A model generated the notes under the pieces. The model did no database searches and had not been told where the DNA came from. It saw nothing but the letters and a program-made list of their open reading frames with translations. This document shows positions 15,652 through 22,941 of a stretch of DNA of 35,369 nt, in pieces. The stretch is taken from assembly GCA_030147925.1 (NCBI GenBank), contig JASBUK010000005.1:1-35369 (forward strand), given 5' to 3'. Position 1 is the stretch's first letter; every line of letters starts with the position of its first letter. The DNA is from Trueperaceae bacterium. GTDB lineage: Bacteria > Deinococcota > Deinococci > Deinococcales > Trueperaceae. The position numbers and the translations under genes were made by a program.

Positions 15652-15957
15652 ATGAAAGACCAGTACACCATCCTCCTTCTGGAAGACGCCCTTCACGACA
15701 TTGAAAACATCAAAGACGCTGGTATCCTCAAGAGCGTCCGCGCCAAAATTAATCAGCTCAAGGACAACCCGCAGGCGCAAGGCAAACCACTTAGACGGGA
15801 GCTAAAAGGACACTATCGCATCAAAGTTCGCAACCGCTACCGCATCGTCTACCGCGTAGCCGTTCTTGAAAAGCAGGTTGTGGTGGTCATCATTGGCATT
15901 CGCAAAGAAGGTGATAAGCGCGATATTTACGAGATCGCCCGCAAGAGGCTCACCTGA
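15652..15957 (+). CDS. RelE/ParE-family toxin
   Basis: 101 residues: YTILLLEDALHDIENIKDAG, then GKPLRRELKGHYRIKVRNRYRIVYRV, then IIGIRKEGDKRDIYEIARKRL. The combination of a compact basic core (LKGHYRIKVRNRYRIVYRV) and the C-terminal helix DIYEIARKRL is typical of RelE-type ribosome-dependent mRNA interferases or their ParE relatives. No Shine-Dalgarno precedes the ATG; a TACGAT box ends 12 bases upstream, implying a very short leader. The partner HTH gene is transcribed in the opposite direction, unlike the usual co-directional TA operon. Confidence 0.82.
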   Translation: MKDQYTILLLEDALHDIENIKDAGILKSVRAKINQLKDNPQAQGKPLRRELKGHYRIKVRNRYRIVYRVAVLEKQVVVVIIGIRKEGDKRDIYEIARKRLT

Positions 15958-16027
15958 TAAAAGCAATAAACTAATTATGGATTCGAATTTACCTTAGGAC
16001 AGTATTTACGTCCCTCACGCTTATTTA

Positions 16028-16104
16028 TGGTGCGCCCGGACCGATTCGAACGGTCGACCTTGGGCTTAGGAGTCCCCTGCTCTATCCAGCTGAGCTACGG
16101 GCGC
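16028..16104 (-). tRNA. tRNA-Arg (CCT anticodon)
   Basis: 77 nt including an encoded CCA. On the minus strand: acceptor GCGCCCG, D-stem GCTC/GAGC, anticodon loop CTCCTAA (anticodon CCT, reads AGG), T-arm GACCG TTCGAAT CGGTC, acceptor CGGGCGC, A, CCA. The anticodon stem as read (GGGGA against GCCCA) has non-Watson-Crick pairs at 27-43 (G-A) and 31-39 (A-G). The 2-kb patch of phage-like debris lies on its 3' side. Confidence 0.93.
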
Positions 16105-16186
16105 ACGAGCAAAGCTGCGAACGGTATTTTATCCGAGTTGCCAGAGCTTAGCAAGCCAAATTATAGCTCTATATGCCAGCCCTTAA

Positions 16187-16677
16187 CTAAATTATAAAGG
16201 CGTCGGCTTCAATCTCGACTAAAATCTCCGGGGCAATCAGGCGACTTACTTCCACTAATACCAAAGTGACGTTTTAATGTCACCTTGTGACATTAAAACC
16301 GCTCGCGAGAGCGTATCCTTAGATGATTCAAACTACGACACCGTTAGATTGATTTGGTATAAGCTTGTAGTCGGGCGAATATCGGCAAAGAATTCTTTGT
16401 GGGCTCGAGCCACCACCTCCCAGTGCTCAATATTGACGACATAGATTCTAGTGCGCACTACATCCTTAAGTTTTGCGCCAGCCTTTTCAAGGGCGTGCTG
16501 AATGTTTAGCAGGGTCTGGATGGTTTGCCGGCAGGGGTCTTTTAGATCGACGATTTGCCCCTTATCATCGGTCGCGGTGGTGCCTGAAACATGAATGTGC
16601 GGGCCAATACGTACCGCGCGTGAATAGCCCGCCAAGTCTTCCCAGGGGGCGTGAGACGAAATGTTTTGCCGTTTCAA
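16187..16677 (-). pseudogene. RidA-family (YjgF) gene split by a MITE
   Basis: RidA-family enzymes hydrolyse reactive enamine/imine intermediates. From TTG 16677 (AGGAG 8-9 bases upstream) the frame encodes the family core: [15 protein letters not shown], then [22 protein letters not shown] and [10 protein letters not shown] with the key Arg. It then runs into a 101-bp insertion and stops after LYQINLTVS at 16333. Beyond the insertion the lost tail resumes in frame: LVEVSRLIAPEILVEIEADA, then FII and TAG at 16187. Excising the insertion plus one TAA restores a 128-residue RidA. The broken form lacks the conserved Glu of VEIEA and is probably inactive. It overlaps the ACT gene by TTGA. Confidence 0.9.
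16259..16359. mobile_element. 101-bp MITE inserted in ridA
   Basis: Ends TACCAAA (16259-16265) and TTTGGTA (16353-16359) are perfect 7-bp inverted repeats, flanked by direct TAA copies at 16256-16258 and 16360-16362 (3-bp target duplication). Inside is a perfect 13-bp inverted repeat (16271-16283 with 16287-16299, loop CTT) followed by a 5-bp GC hairpin (CGCTC GCGA GAGCG, 16300-16313). No coding capacity. Non-autonomous; the mobilising transposase is not in this window. Confidence 0.85.
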
Positions 16678-17069
16678 GTCTTTTCTCCTGTTCTGTAAAC
16701 CTTGTGCCCGGCACCTTCTAAGGCAGTTATGGCTAGCTCGAGCTTCTCGGTTTTAACCAGTACGTAGTCGGTGTCAAAGGTAGATAAGGCAAAAATGCTG
16801 ATCTTTGCCTGGGCCAGTGGCGCAGCAATGGCCGCCAGAACGCCGGTCAGCGAAAAATCCAGGGGCCCGGCTACTTTTAGACCGCGCCAACCCCGCTCAC
16901 AGGTGATGCCATCCGGCACAGCGGCTTCGGGGCAGACTACAGAGATTTCTTCTGCTGTACGGCTGAGAGTATAAAAAGACTGTGATAAGACCCAGGTCGG
17001 GATTTCTGCTGAGGGCTCGAGCCGACAGATGGCCAGAGAACCGTCTAATACAGATAGCTTCAGGGTCAT
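16674..17069 (-). CDS. ACT-domain protein (amino-acid-binding, CASTOR/ACT_7-like)
   Basis: About 131 residues from ATG 17069 ([20 protein letters not shown]). The frame extends a few residues upstream with no better support. Two ACT-like halves are visible: [12 protein letters not shown]...EISVVCPEA, and then [20 protein letters not shown] followed by [20 protein letters not shown], the typical tail of ACT_7 proteins. These are usually small ligand-binding proteins rather than enzymes. Its stop overlaps the ridA start (TTGA), so the two were an operon. Linking an amino-acid sensor with an imine hydrolase suggests amino-acid catabolism, by inference. Confidence 0.82.
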   Translation of the reverse strand: MTLKLSVLDGSLAICRLEPSAEIPTWVLSQSFYTLSRTAEEISVVCPEAAVPDGITCERGWRGLKVAGPLDFSLTGVLAAIAAPLAQAKISIFALSTFDTDYVLVKTEKLELAITALEGAGHKVYRTGEKT

Positions 17070-17222
17070 TTTACTACCAGGCCGCAAGGCTAAAGTGGAG
17101 CAGGAGTGCGGTAAGAGTAAGGCTATGGGATAGGCGCTTGGGTTTCATGTTGGATACTACGCCAATGAGCATGAATGCTGCAAGCATCAATTTGCTGAGA
17201 CTGTTCCAAATTGTTATGGTCA

Positions 17223-17401
17223 GTGGAAAGTAAAAAGCGGAAAGTAGAAAGTGGTTAGTAGGAGGTAGAAACTAGAGATTTTCCAGAGGTGGTAAAAATC
17301 AGGCAATTGGAATTTGTCAATTGTTGGGCGCTAATCAAAAAGAACTCAGCGGAGAAACTTTCTAGAAAGGCTATTCCTACTTACCACTCACCACCAACTA
17401 C
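17223..17401. repeat. Heptad-repeat palindromic element, copy 2
   Basis: Left arm 17223-17278: eight heptads (GTGGAAA, GTAAAAA, GCGGAAA, GTAGAAA, GTGGTTA, GTAGGAG, GTAGAAA, CTAGAGA). Right arm 17374-17401: four complementary heptads (TTCCTAC, TTACCAC, TCACCAC, CAACTAC). The core 17279-17373 is 95 nt and matches copy 1 at about 54 of its first 60 positions without gaps. It lies between the ACT gene and the Yip1 gene; the remaining sequence from 17070 to 17222 shows nothing recognisable. Confidence 0.8.
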
Positions 17402-17410
17402 CCCTTTTGT

Positions 17411-17944
17411 TTAGCTAAAAACACTTAAGATAAAAACTGCAAAAAGCAGCGGGGCGGCAAAGACCAGCAGGACATAGACGACCATGATGCGCAGGCCTCG
17501 CTTTGGTACAAAGACGCGCAGGCCGGTGGCAAATACCACCAGATGCCAAATGATTGCCAGGATGATGCCCGTAACAGCCGCTAACATGGGTGCAAAAATG
17601 GTGGCGGGTAGCAGCGAGACGGTCACAAAAAACAGTGGGGTCCAGGCCCAACCAACAAGCTCCCAGGAGCGGAGCTCGAGCTGTCCTAAAATTTGCACGA
17701 TCATGCCTCCTAGCCCCCAGAGCGTAAAAATATGTATTACAGCAAACAGCGCCGACATGAGCAAAATTGGCAAAAAGGCATTTGAATTACTGATGCGGAT
17801 AAACGCTAAGGCCAGACCGACAATGGCAAGCAGGTATGAAAATACCGCTACGCCCAACGCCGGGGCAATTCGCGGTTGACTGTTATCCAGTGCCTGAAAA
17901 AACAGGCGCGGCTTCGAGGCGGCACGCCACATGAGACGGAGCAT
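17411..17944 (-). CDS. Yip1-domain membrane protein
   Basis: 177 residues with about five hydrophobic helices (roughly 30-49, 56-76, 95-115, 118-140 and 154-175). The pattern SKPRLFFQALDNSQPRIAPA before the first helix and LRSWELVGWAWTPLFFVTVS in the middle is typical of bacterial Yip1/DUF1282-like proteins. Function in bacteria is not established. It lies 50 nt downstream of mqnD on the same strand, so may be co-transcribed. The start ATG at 17944 has no strong Shine-Dalgarno. Confidence 0.75.
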   Translation of the reverse strand: MLRLMWRAASKPRLFFQALDNSQPRIAPALGVAVFSYLLAIVGLALAFIRISNSNAFLPILLMSALFAVIHIFTLWGLGGMIVQILGQLELRSWELVGWAWTPLFFVTVSLLPATIFAPMLAAVTGIILAIIWHLVVFATGLRVFVPKRGLRIMVVYVLLVFAAPLLFAVFILSVFS

Positions 17945-17994
17945 GTAGCCGTTATAACACGCAGTAAGCTTTAGCTACTTTCCTAAATCAGCAC

Positions 17995-18822
17995 TTAATC
18001 AGCACTTAAAAAGAGCGGTTCGTGCAGTTTGGGTATAAAACCACGTGCCTGGGCTCGAGCCAATAGTTCGCGCACTGCCTGTTCACCTTTTATGCCCAAA
18101 TTCAGCGAATAATCATTGACATAAAGATCAATATGTTGCCGCATGACCGTTTCGGACATCTCCTGGGCGTGTGCGGCAATATAAGGCTGGGTCTCGGCCC
18201 GGTGCCTAAAGGCATATTCGAGACTCTGGCGAATGCCCTGGTCTATCTCTTGCAGTGTCTTAAAAGGTAGGCTGCGTTTAGCCATTATGCCTCCAAGCGG
18301 TAAGGCCAAGCCGGTTTGCTCTTCCCACCACTCGCCTAAGTCAAGATGCTTTATTAAGCCATAATCAGGATAGGTAAAGCGGGACTCATGGATTATTAAC
18401 CCGGCATCAACTTCAGCGGCGGCCACTGCCGGCATGATGCGGTCATAACGCAGCTCAATAGTCTGAATATCGTCAGGCTGTGAGAGCTTTAGCAACAGAT
18501 TAGCGGTGGTAAGCCCGCCGGGAATAGCTACGCGCTTAGCTGCAAGCGAAGTCAAAGGCTCTCTGGAGACGATAAGCGGGCCCACTCCCTTACCCAAGGC
18601 TCCACCGGCACGCAGCATGATGTAATTTTTTGTTAAGTGACCAAAGGCGTGATAACTAATTTTTGTTACATCCAGACTTGTCTTTTGGGCCAGTTGATTG
18701 AGCGCCTCGACATCTTCAAGCCGGATGTCCCAATTTTTTTTAGGGGACACCCTGCCGTGCGCCAGAGCATAAAAGATAAAACAATCGTTAGGACAGGGCG
18801 AGTAGCCAAGCGAAAAATTCAT
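17995..18822 (-). CDS. mqnD: 1,4-dihydroxy-6-naphthoate synthase (futalosine menaquinone pathway)
   Basis: 275 residues. The N-terminus LGYSPCPNDCFIFYALAHGR and the stretch VTKISYHAFGHLTKNYIMLR are hallmarks of MqnD, a periplasmic-binding-protein-like fold enzyme that converts cyclic dehypoxanthine futalosine to 1,4-dihydroxy-6-naphthoate. LIIHESRFTYPDYGL, with the catalytic-region His, is also present. The gene implies menaquinone synthesis by the futalosine route, as in Thermus and Deinococcus. The other mqn genes are not in this window. The start ATG at 18822 matches the family. Confidence 0.94.
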   Translation of the reverse strand: MNFSLGYSPCPNDCFIFYALAHGRVSPKKNWDIRLEDVEALNQLAQKTSLDVTKISYHAFGHLTKNYIMLRAGGALGKGVGPLIVSREPLTSLAAKRVAIPGGLTTANLLLKLSQPDDIQTIELRYDRIMPAVAAAEVDAGLIIHESRFTYPDYGLIKHLDLGEWWEEQTGLALPLGGIMAKRSLPFKTLQEIDQGIRQSLEYAFRHRAETQPYIAAHAQEMSETVMRQHIDLYVNDYSLNLGIKGEQAVRELLARAQARGFIPKLHEPLFLSAD

Positions 18823-18924
18823 GCTCTAGTTTAAGCCGCCGTTAGTCCTTTAAAAACAAAGATAGAAAACAAAAGCCTGGTTTTTACAAACCACTTTCCT
18901 CTTAACATCCAATTCGGGACGGCC

Positions 18925-19347
18925 TCACAAAACACGCTGGTGGTCTGCAAGCATGCAACGATTTTGTATGACCTCAATACCCGCTTCAGATAATGCCTTG
19001 GCGACCTCATCGTTGCTGATGCCGAGCTGAAACCACGCCAGTTTTGGCCGGGGTTGCAGGGCCAGGATTTCCGGTAGGTGGCTATCCAGCGCGTCGCTAC
19101 GGCGAAAAATGTTGACTATGTCAACAGCTTGTTGCAAGCCACTAAGTTTTGGAATGATTTCTTTGCCAAAAAGCATTTGTCCTGTATAAACAGGGTTGAC
19201 GGGATAAATTTCGTAGCCTGCGCTTGCTAGATACTTCGGCACGTAATAAGCGGCCTTGTATTCGTTTGGATGCGCTCCTAAAACAGCAATGCGGCGATAT
19301 TCCAATAGTACCCGCCGGATGTCTGCCAGCTCGGTCAAGATAGCCAT
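18925..19347 (-). CDS. CoA-binding (Rossmann-like) protein, YccU type
   Basis: 140 residues of a single CoA_binding_2 domain: YRRIAVLGAHPNEYKAAYYV (P-loop-like glycine turn), YEIYPVNPVYTGQMLFGKEI, VDIVNIFRRSD, and the terminal motif ALSEAGIEVIQNRCMLADHQ with the conserved NRC. These proteins bind CoA in vitro; their biological role is unclear. It is divergent from the infC operon, sharing the 19348-19473 intergenic region. Confidence 0.88.
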   Translation of the reverse strand: MAILTELADIRRVLLEYRRIAVLGAHPNEYKAAYYVPKYLASAGYEIYPVNPVYTGQMLFGKEIIPKLSGLQQAVDIVNIFRRSDALDSHLPEILALQPRPKLAWFQLGISNDEVAKALSEAGIEVIQNRCMLADHQRVL

Positions 19348-19399
19348 ATATCAGCTTAACCGCAAAAGAAACTGTGGCCGGTTTGACCTGTGGCAAGCG

Positions 19400-19428
19400 T
19401 TGATTCTGTGGATTATATCTGCTAAACT
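19400..19428 (+). promoter_or_regulatory. Candidate promoter for infC-rpmI-rplT
   Basis: TTGATT at 19400-19405 and TAAACT at 19423-19428 separated by 17 bases, about 45 nt before the infC start. Good spacing and reasonable consensus match. Confidence 0.55.
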
Positions 19429-19437
19429 TACTCGCTG

Positions 19438-19468
19438 TATGCCCAAGGGCATATATTCTTGGAGGTGA
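19438..19468 (+). promoter_or_regulatory. infC leader: hairpin plus Shine-Dalgarno
   Basis: TATGCC (19438-19443), loop CAAG, GGCATA (19448-19453) form a short perfect hairpin. Eight bases later comes GGAGGTGA (19461-19468), a near-perfect Shine-Dalgarno. The Shine-Dalgarno overlaps the TTG at 19459 and the GTG at 19465, so neither can be the start it serves; the in-frame codon at the right distance (5 bases) is ATA at 19474. Confidence 0.6.
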
Positions 19469-19473
19469 AGTTC

Positions 19474-20001
19474 ATAGCCAAAGAGCTGAAGATTAACGAG
19501 CAGATTCGGGCGAGGCAGGTACGCTTAATTGATGGTGATGGTCAACAACAAGGGATTGTCGACGTCAAAGAAGCACTTCAACAAGCCAAAGATGCAGATT
19601 TAGACCTGGTTTTGGTTGGTGAAACTGCACAACCCCCGGTCGCGAAGATGATGGATTATGGCAAATACCGCTACGAGTTGCAGCAGCAGGCCAAAGAAGC
19701 CCGCAAGCGCTCTCGTCAGCAAGAGATGAAGGCCATTAAATTTCGCGTTAAGATTGATAATCACGATTACGAGACCAAGGTCAACCACGTCCGACGTTTT
19801 TTAAAAGGTGGACACAAGGTAAAGATCACAATTATGTTTCGTGGTCGTGAGCGCACTCATCCCGAGCTTGGTCAAGAAATCCTCAATCGTGTGGCGCAAG
19901 ATGTCGCGGAACTGGCAGTTGTCGAGTCAGCCCCGAGCATAGCCGGCATGGATATGAACATGGTTCTTGGCCCTAGTAAGGATGCCGGTAAAGTTCGTTA
20001 G
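19474..20001 (+). CDS. infC: Translation initiation factor IF-3, apparent AUA start
   Basis: IF-3 binds the 30S subunit and checks start-codon and initiator-tRNA pairing. From ATA 19474 the product is 175 residues, (M)AKELKINEQIRARQVRLIDG, with the linker REQ-rich region and C-terminal domain (KVNHVRRFLKGGHKVKITIMF, RGRERTHPELGQEIL). The conserved start KINEQIR at residue 5 matches other IF-3 proteins. A longer frame opens at TTG 19459 but runs through the Shine-Dalgarno. Rare start codons on infC (AUU in E. coli) let IF-3 repress its own translation; AUA here fits the same logic. Leads the conserved infC-rpmI-rplT operon. Confidence 0.93.
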   Translation: MAKELKINEQIRARQVRLIDGDGQQQGIVDVKEALQQAKDADLDLVLVGETAQPPVAKMMDYGKYRYELQQQAKEARKRSRQQEMKAIKFRVKIDNHDYETKVNHVRRFLKGGHKVKITIMFRGRERTHPELGQEILNRVAQDVAELAVVESAPSIAGMDMNMVLGPSKDAGKVR

Positions 20002-20059
20002 CATTAAGATTCTTTGCTAGAATGCAAGCTCCAGGACAGAAAATAAGGAGTATAAAGAT

Positions 20060-20257
20060 ATGCCGAAGTTAAAGACCCATAAGGGCACCAAAGCCCGTGT
20101 TAAAGTCACTGGGCGAGGTAAGGTTAAGGCCATGCGCTCTGGTAAGCGCCACCTTAACTTCAAAAAGAGTGGTAAGCGGATTCGTCAGGGCCGTAGCGAT
20201 CTGTTGATTGCCAAGCCAGATGCAGAGCGCCTTAAGACGCTCTTGCCCTACGATTAA
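20060..20257 (+). CDS. rpmI: 50S ribosomal protein L35
   Basis: 65 residues, highly basic: MPKLKTHKGTKARVKVTGRG, SGKRHLNFKKSGKRIRQGRS. Canonical L35 between infC and rplT. AAGGAG 11-13 bases before the ATG. The stop is 10 nt before rplT. Confidence 0.97.
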   Translation: MPKLKTHKGTKARVKVTGRGKVKAMRSGKRHLNFKKSGKRIRQGRSDLLIAKPDAERLKTLLPYD

Positions 20258-20266
20258 GGAGCCGTC

Positions 20267-20617
20267 ATGCCAAGAACTAAAACCGGAACGGTTCGCCGCG
20301 CCAAGCACAAAAAGGTTTTAAAACGCGCCAAAGGTTTTTGGGGCTTGCGCTCTAAGAGCTTTCGCATTGCGCAGCAGACGCTATTAAATGCAGCCGATTA
20401 CGAATACCGTGATCGCCGCGACAAGAAAAACGACTTCCGCCGCTTGTGGATTGCCCGTATCAATGCAGCTACGCGCCAAGAAGGCATGAGCTATTCCAGT
20501 TTTATCAGCGGCTTGCGTAGGTCCGGGGTTGAAATCAACCGCAAGATACTTGCTGATTTGGCCGTGCAGCAACCCGAAGCGTTCAAGAAATTAGTCGAGG
20601 TTGCCAAAGCTGCCTAA
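20267..20617 (+). CDS. rplT: 50S ribosomal protein L20
   Basis: 116 residues of standard length: [61 protein letters not shown]20 is an early assembly protein that binds 23S rRNA domain I/II and in several bacteria represses its own operon. AAGGAG overlaps the end of the rpmI stop, giving tight coupling. Followed by a terminator. Confidence 0.97.
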   Translation: MPRTKTGTVRRAKHKKVLKRAKGFWGLRSKSFRIAQQTLLNAADYEYRDRRDKKNDFRRLWIARINAATRQEGMSYSSFISGLRRSGVEINRKILADLAVQQPEAFKKLVEVAKAA

Positions 20618-20640
20618 GAGCAGTTTCAGATATACTTTCT

Positions 20641-20667
20641 GAGTTGCCCTGGGGAAACTCTTTTTTT
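20641..20667 (+). terminator. Terminator of the infC-rpmI-rplT operon
   Basis: GAGTT (20641-20645) pairs with AACTC (20656-20660), with an inner CCC/GGG pairing, followed by seven T at 20661-20667. Confidence 0.6.
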
Positions 20668-20671
20668 GCCC

Positions 20672-20705
20672 AAAAAGAAATACCCCCGGGTTTTCCAGGG
20701 GTATT
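20672..20705 (-). terminator. Terminator of the binding-protein gene (minus strand)
   Basis: AATACCCC (20679-20686) and GGGGTATT (20698-20705) form a perfect 8-bp stem. On the minus strand it is followed by TTTCTTTTT, and on the plus strand only by GTTTT, so it mainly serves the minus-strand gene but may act in both directions. Confidence 0.7.
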
Positions 20706-20730
20706 GTTTTACTTTGAGCCGCTTTAAAAC

Positions 20731-22524
20731 TTAAGGAGCGGTAAGGTTCTGGCGGAAGCCGCCGGGACGGTACGGTGATTCGACACTGTTAGCATCGAGC
20801 TTGTCCACGGCCCAGACATTACCCATATTGGTGTAAATGTGGAAGGCCGGGCTGATGAGCGGCGTCATGGGCAAATACTCGCGCATGATCTCGGCGCGCT
20901 CGTTGTACACAGCCACGCGCGCATCCAGGTCAAGCGTTTCGTTCATCTTGACTGTTAAGCGGTCTATCAGGATTTCCCAGGGCTCTACATCAACTTTGCT
21001 CTTGTTCCAGGCGTTTAAATTGGTGTTCAGACGCAGACCATTCTGGAAGGCCGGGTTATCCACGTCGCCACCGGCAAGACCCCAGATCTGGGCGTCGTAG
21101 TCAACGGTGCGCACACCGGTTTCGTCGTAGTCGAGGTCGCCTACGATGGAGTCGGCCCAGATATCTACTGAAACTTCACGCGGGTTGATCTTAACGCCAT
21201 AAGGCGCAACGGTTTGCGAGATAACTAAGGCTTCCTGGGCGCGGCGTTCGTTACCGGAGTTAAACTGCAGGTCGAATTCGGCACGGCAGCCGTTTTCGGG
21301 GTTGACCAATACGCCATCGGCGCCGAGCTCGGTAAAGCCAATCGAACGCAGCAGGGCTACGCCGGCTTCGGGGTTGAACTCGAAGGGGTCTAAGTTGGGC
21401 GCATCAAAGGGTTTGGCCGCAGCGCTGTTCCAATCCTTGGCCGGGAAGCCCAGGCCACCAAGAGCGGCCTGTACCAGCGCATCGCGGTCAACCATGATGG
21501 CGATAGCCTGACGGAAGCTGGGATTGCGCAGCATGGGGCCTTTGCAGGGGTCGTCTTTGTTGAAGTTGTAGGTGATGAAGTCAACGAGAGTGTCTGGGCC
21601 AATGTTGGCGTTTAGCGTACCCTGGATAGAGCCGCTATCGAGGGCTTCGCGCACACCGCGAACCTGATCGAGGGTGGTTGGCCAGTAGAAGTTTGTCTGA
21701 CCGGTAATGACCGAGGCCAGCACCTGGTTTTGGTCTTCTGTAATCGTTACGACCCAGCCATCAGGCCCGGGCAGGGGGCTGCCGTCGGCAGCTTGTACGA
21801 ACTCGCCAAACATGGGGTTCTTTTCAAGCACCAGACGCTCGCCGGGGCGGAATTCGGTGAGGATATAAGGGCCACCAGAAACGATTTCGCTGGGGTCGGC
21901 ATCGACGCCCCACATGCCCTTGACGCCTTCGGCGCCTTCAGCTTCGTAGACGGGCATGAAGATATGCGCTGGTAAGGTACCGCAATCTTTTACTGCCAGC
22001 GAGTTGACTTGTGGTTTGGGCAGAGTGATCTTGTACTGGTAAGTGCCAAGTTTTTCGTAAACTACCGGTTCACCATCGACCTCGGAGCAGGAGAATTCAT
22101 TGGCTTCGACCGCCGGGTCACCAATGATGGTGCGTGCGGCCATGGCATCATCGGCAGTAATTTCTGTGCCGTCTGACCATTTCCAGCCTTCGCGCACGGT
22201 GATGATGAACTCCTGATCGGGCACGACTTCTTCAATTTCTTTAGCCCAGAAAGTGTTCCAACTGCCGTCGGCCTTTCTGAAGGAGCGGGTGCCGACCCAA
22301 TCGCGATATACAGTACCCGGCCCGCTAAACATGCCTAATACGGCAGATTCGGTGGCGCTCGAGGTCAGGTAGGGGTTTAGGGTGGTGATGTCACCAAAGG
22401 TGACTTCCTGGATAGTGCCGCCCTGTTTGGCAGTGGGGGCATATTCAGCCGGCCACTGGAACGGCTGGGCCAAGACCAGCCCACCTAGGGCTAATAGGGT
22501 GAGTGCTAATAAGATTCTTTTCAT
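20731..22524 (-). CDS. ABC transporter substrate-binding protein, peptide/nickel type (SBP_bac_5)
   Basis: 597 residues. N-terminal signal peptide MKRILLALTLLALGGLVLAQ with probable cleavage after LA-Q. Then the family signature GGTIQEVTFGDITTLNPYL, WKWSDGTEITADDA (residues near 118) and LRNPSFRQAIAIMVDRDALV define the cluster C (DppA/OppA-like) fold. Ligand probably peptides or sugars and not predictable. AAGGAG 8-9 bases before the ATG. No permease or ATPase genes flank it, so it is an orphan relying on a transporter encoded elsewhere. The upstream gap 22525-22870 carries only a candidate 8-bp inverted repeat. Confidence 0.92.
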   Translation of the reverse strand: MKRILLALTLLALGGLVLAQPFQWPAEYAPTAKQGGTIQEVTFGDITTLNPYLTSSATESAVLGMFSGPGTVYRDWVGTRSFRKADGSWNTFWAKEIEEVVPDQEFIITVREGWKWSDGTEITADDAMAARTIIGDPAVEANEFSCSEVDGEPVVYEKLGTYQYKITLPKPQVNSLAVKDCGTLPAHIFMPVYEAEGAEGVKGMWGVDADPSEIVSGGPYILTEFRPGERLVLEKNPMFGEFVQAADGSPLPGPDGWVVTITEDQNQVLASVITGQTNFYWPTTLDQVRGVREALDSGSIQGTLNANIGPDTLVDFITYNFNKDDPCKGPMLRNPSFRQAIAIMVDRDALVQAALGGLGFPAKDWNSAAAKPFDAPNLDPFEFNPEAGVALLRSIGFTELGADGVLVNPENGCRAEFDLQFNSGNERRAQEALVISQTVAPYGVKINPREVSVDIWADSIVGDLDYDETGVRTVDYDAQIWGLAGGDVDNPAFQNGLRLNTNLNAWNKSKVDVEPWEILIDRLTVKMNETLDLDARVAVYNERAEIMREYLPMTPLISPAFHIYTNMGNVWAVDKLDANSVESPYRPGGFRQNLTAP

Positions 22525-22725
22525 TACGATAATATCCTCCTTAAAGGGTACCGAAGGGCGGGTAAGAAATTACCGGCGCCTCCCGCGAACTAAATTGTGC
22601 CGCATTTTAGGCTAACTTGAAAACGTCGAGAGAATCAAGCCTGTAGGCTGTTTACCTTTAGTGGCGCCCTCCTTTTCTGCGGGCAAAATATGCCAGCCCC
22701 AATGAGAATTTTCTACTTGCTAAAC

Positions 22726-22774
22726 GTACCGTTATTTCTCTGGGTTGTCAAACCGGTAATTGTGTAAACGGTAC
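22726..22774. other. Inverted repeat in an otherwise featureless gap
   Basis: GTACCGTT (22726-22733) and AACGGTAC (22767-22774) are perfect inverted copies 33 bases apart, with a related ACCGGTAAT between them. It lies in the 22525-22870 gap upstream of the binding-protein gene. It could be a regulatory site or chance; I see no gene or RNA family in that gap. Confidence 0.25.
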
Positions 22775-22871
22775 TCCAGCACGGCTTAAGCCTAATTTAT
22801 CAAAATGAACAGGGCGCGTGGATTAGATAAAACTGGCTTCATGTTGCGAGCTATTTTTTTGCAGGAGGCTG

Positions 22872-22908
22872 AAAAAACAAACGTTGTAGCCAGCTTGGCT
22901 ACGACGTT
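22872..22908 (-). terminator. Terminator after secG
   Basis: AACGTTGTAGCCA (22880-22892) and TGGCTACGACGTT (22896-22908) form a 13-bp stem with one G-T wobble and a 3-base loop. On the minus strand it is followed by TGTTTTTTC, a textbook intrinsic terminator. Confidence 0.82.
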
Positions 22909-22941
22909 AAGTCGTTGTACTCAGTTTAAGGTTGTCAAAAC

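Noticed and set aside
19459-19473. TTG 19459 or GTG 19465 as infC start
   Set aside because: Both lie in or before the Shine-Dalgarno itself and add residues not typical of IF-3.
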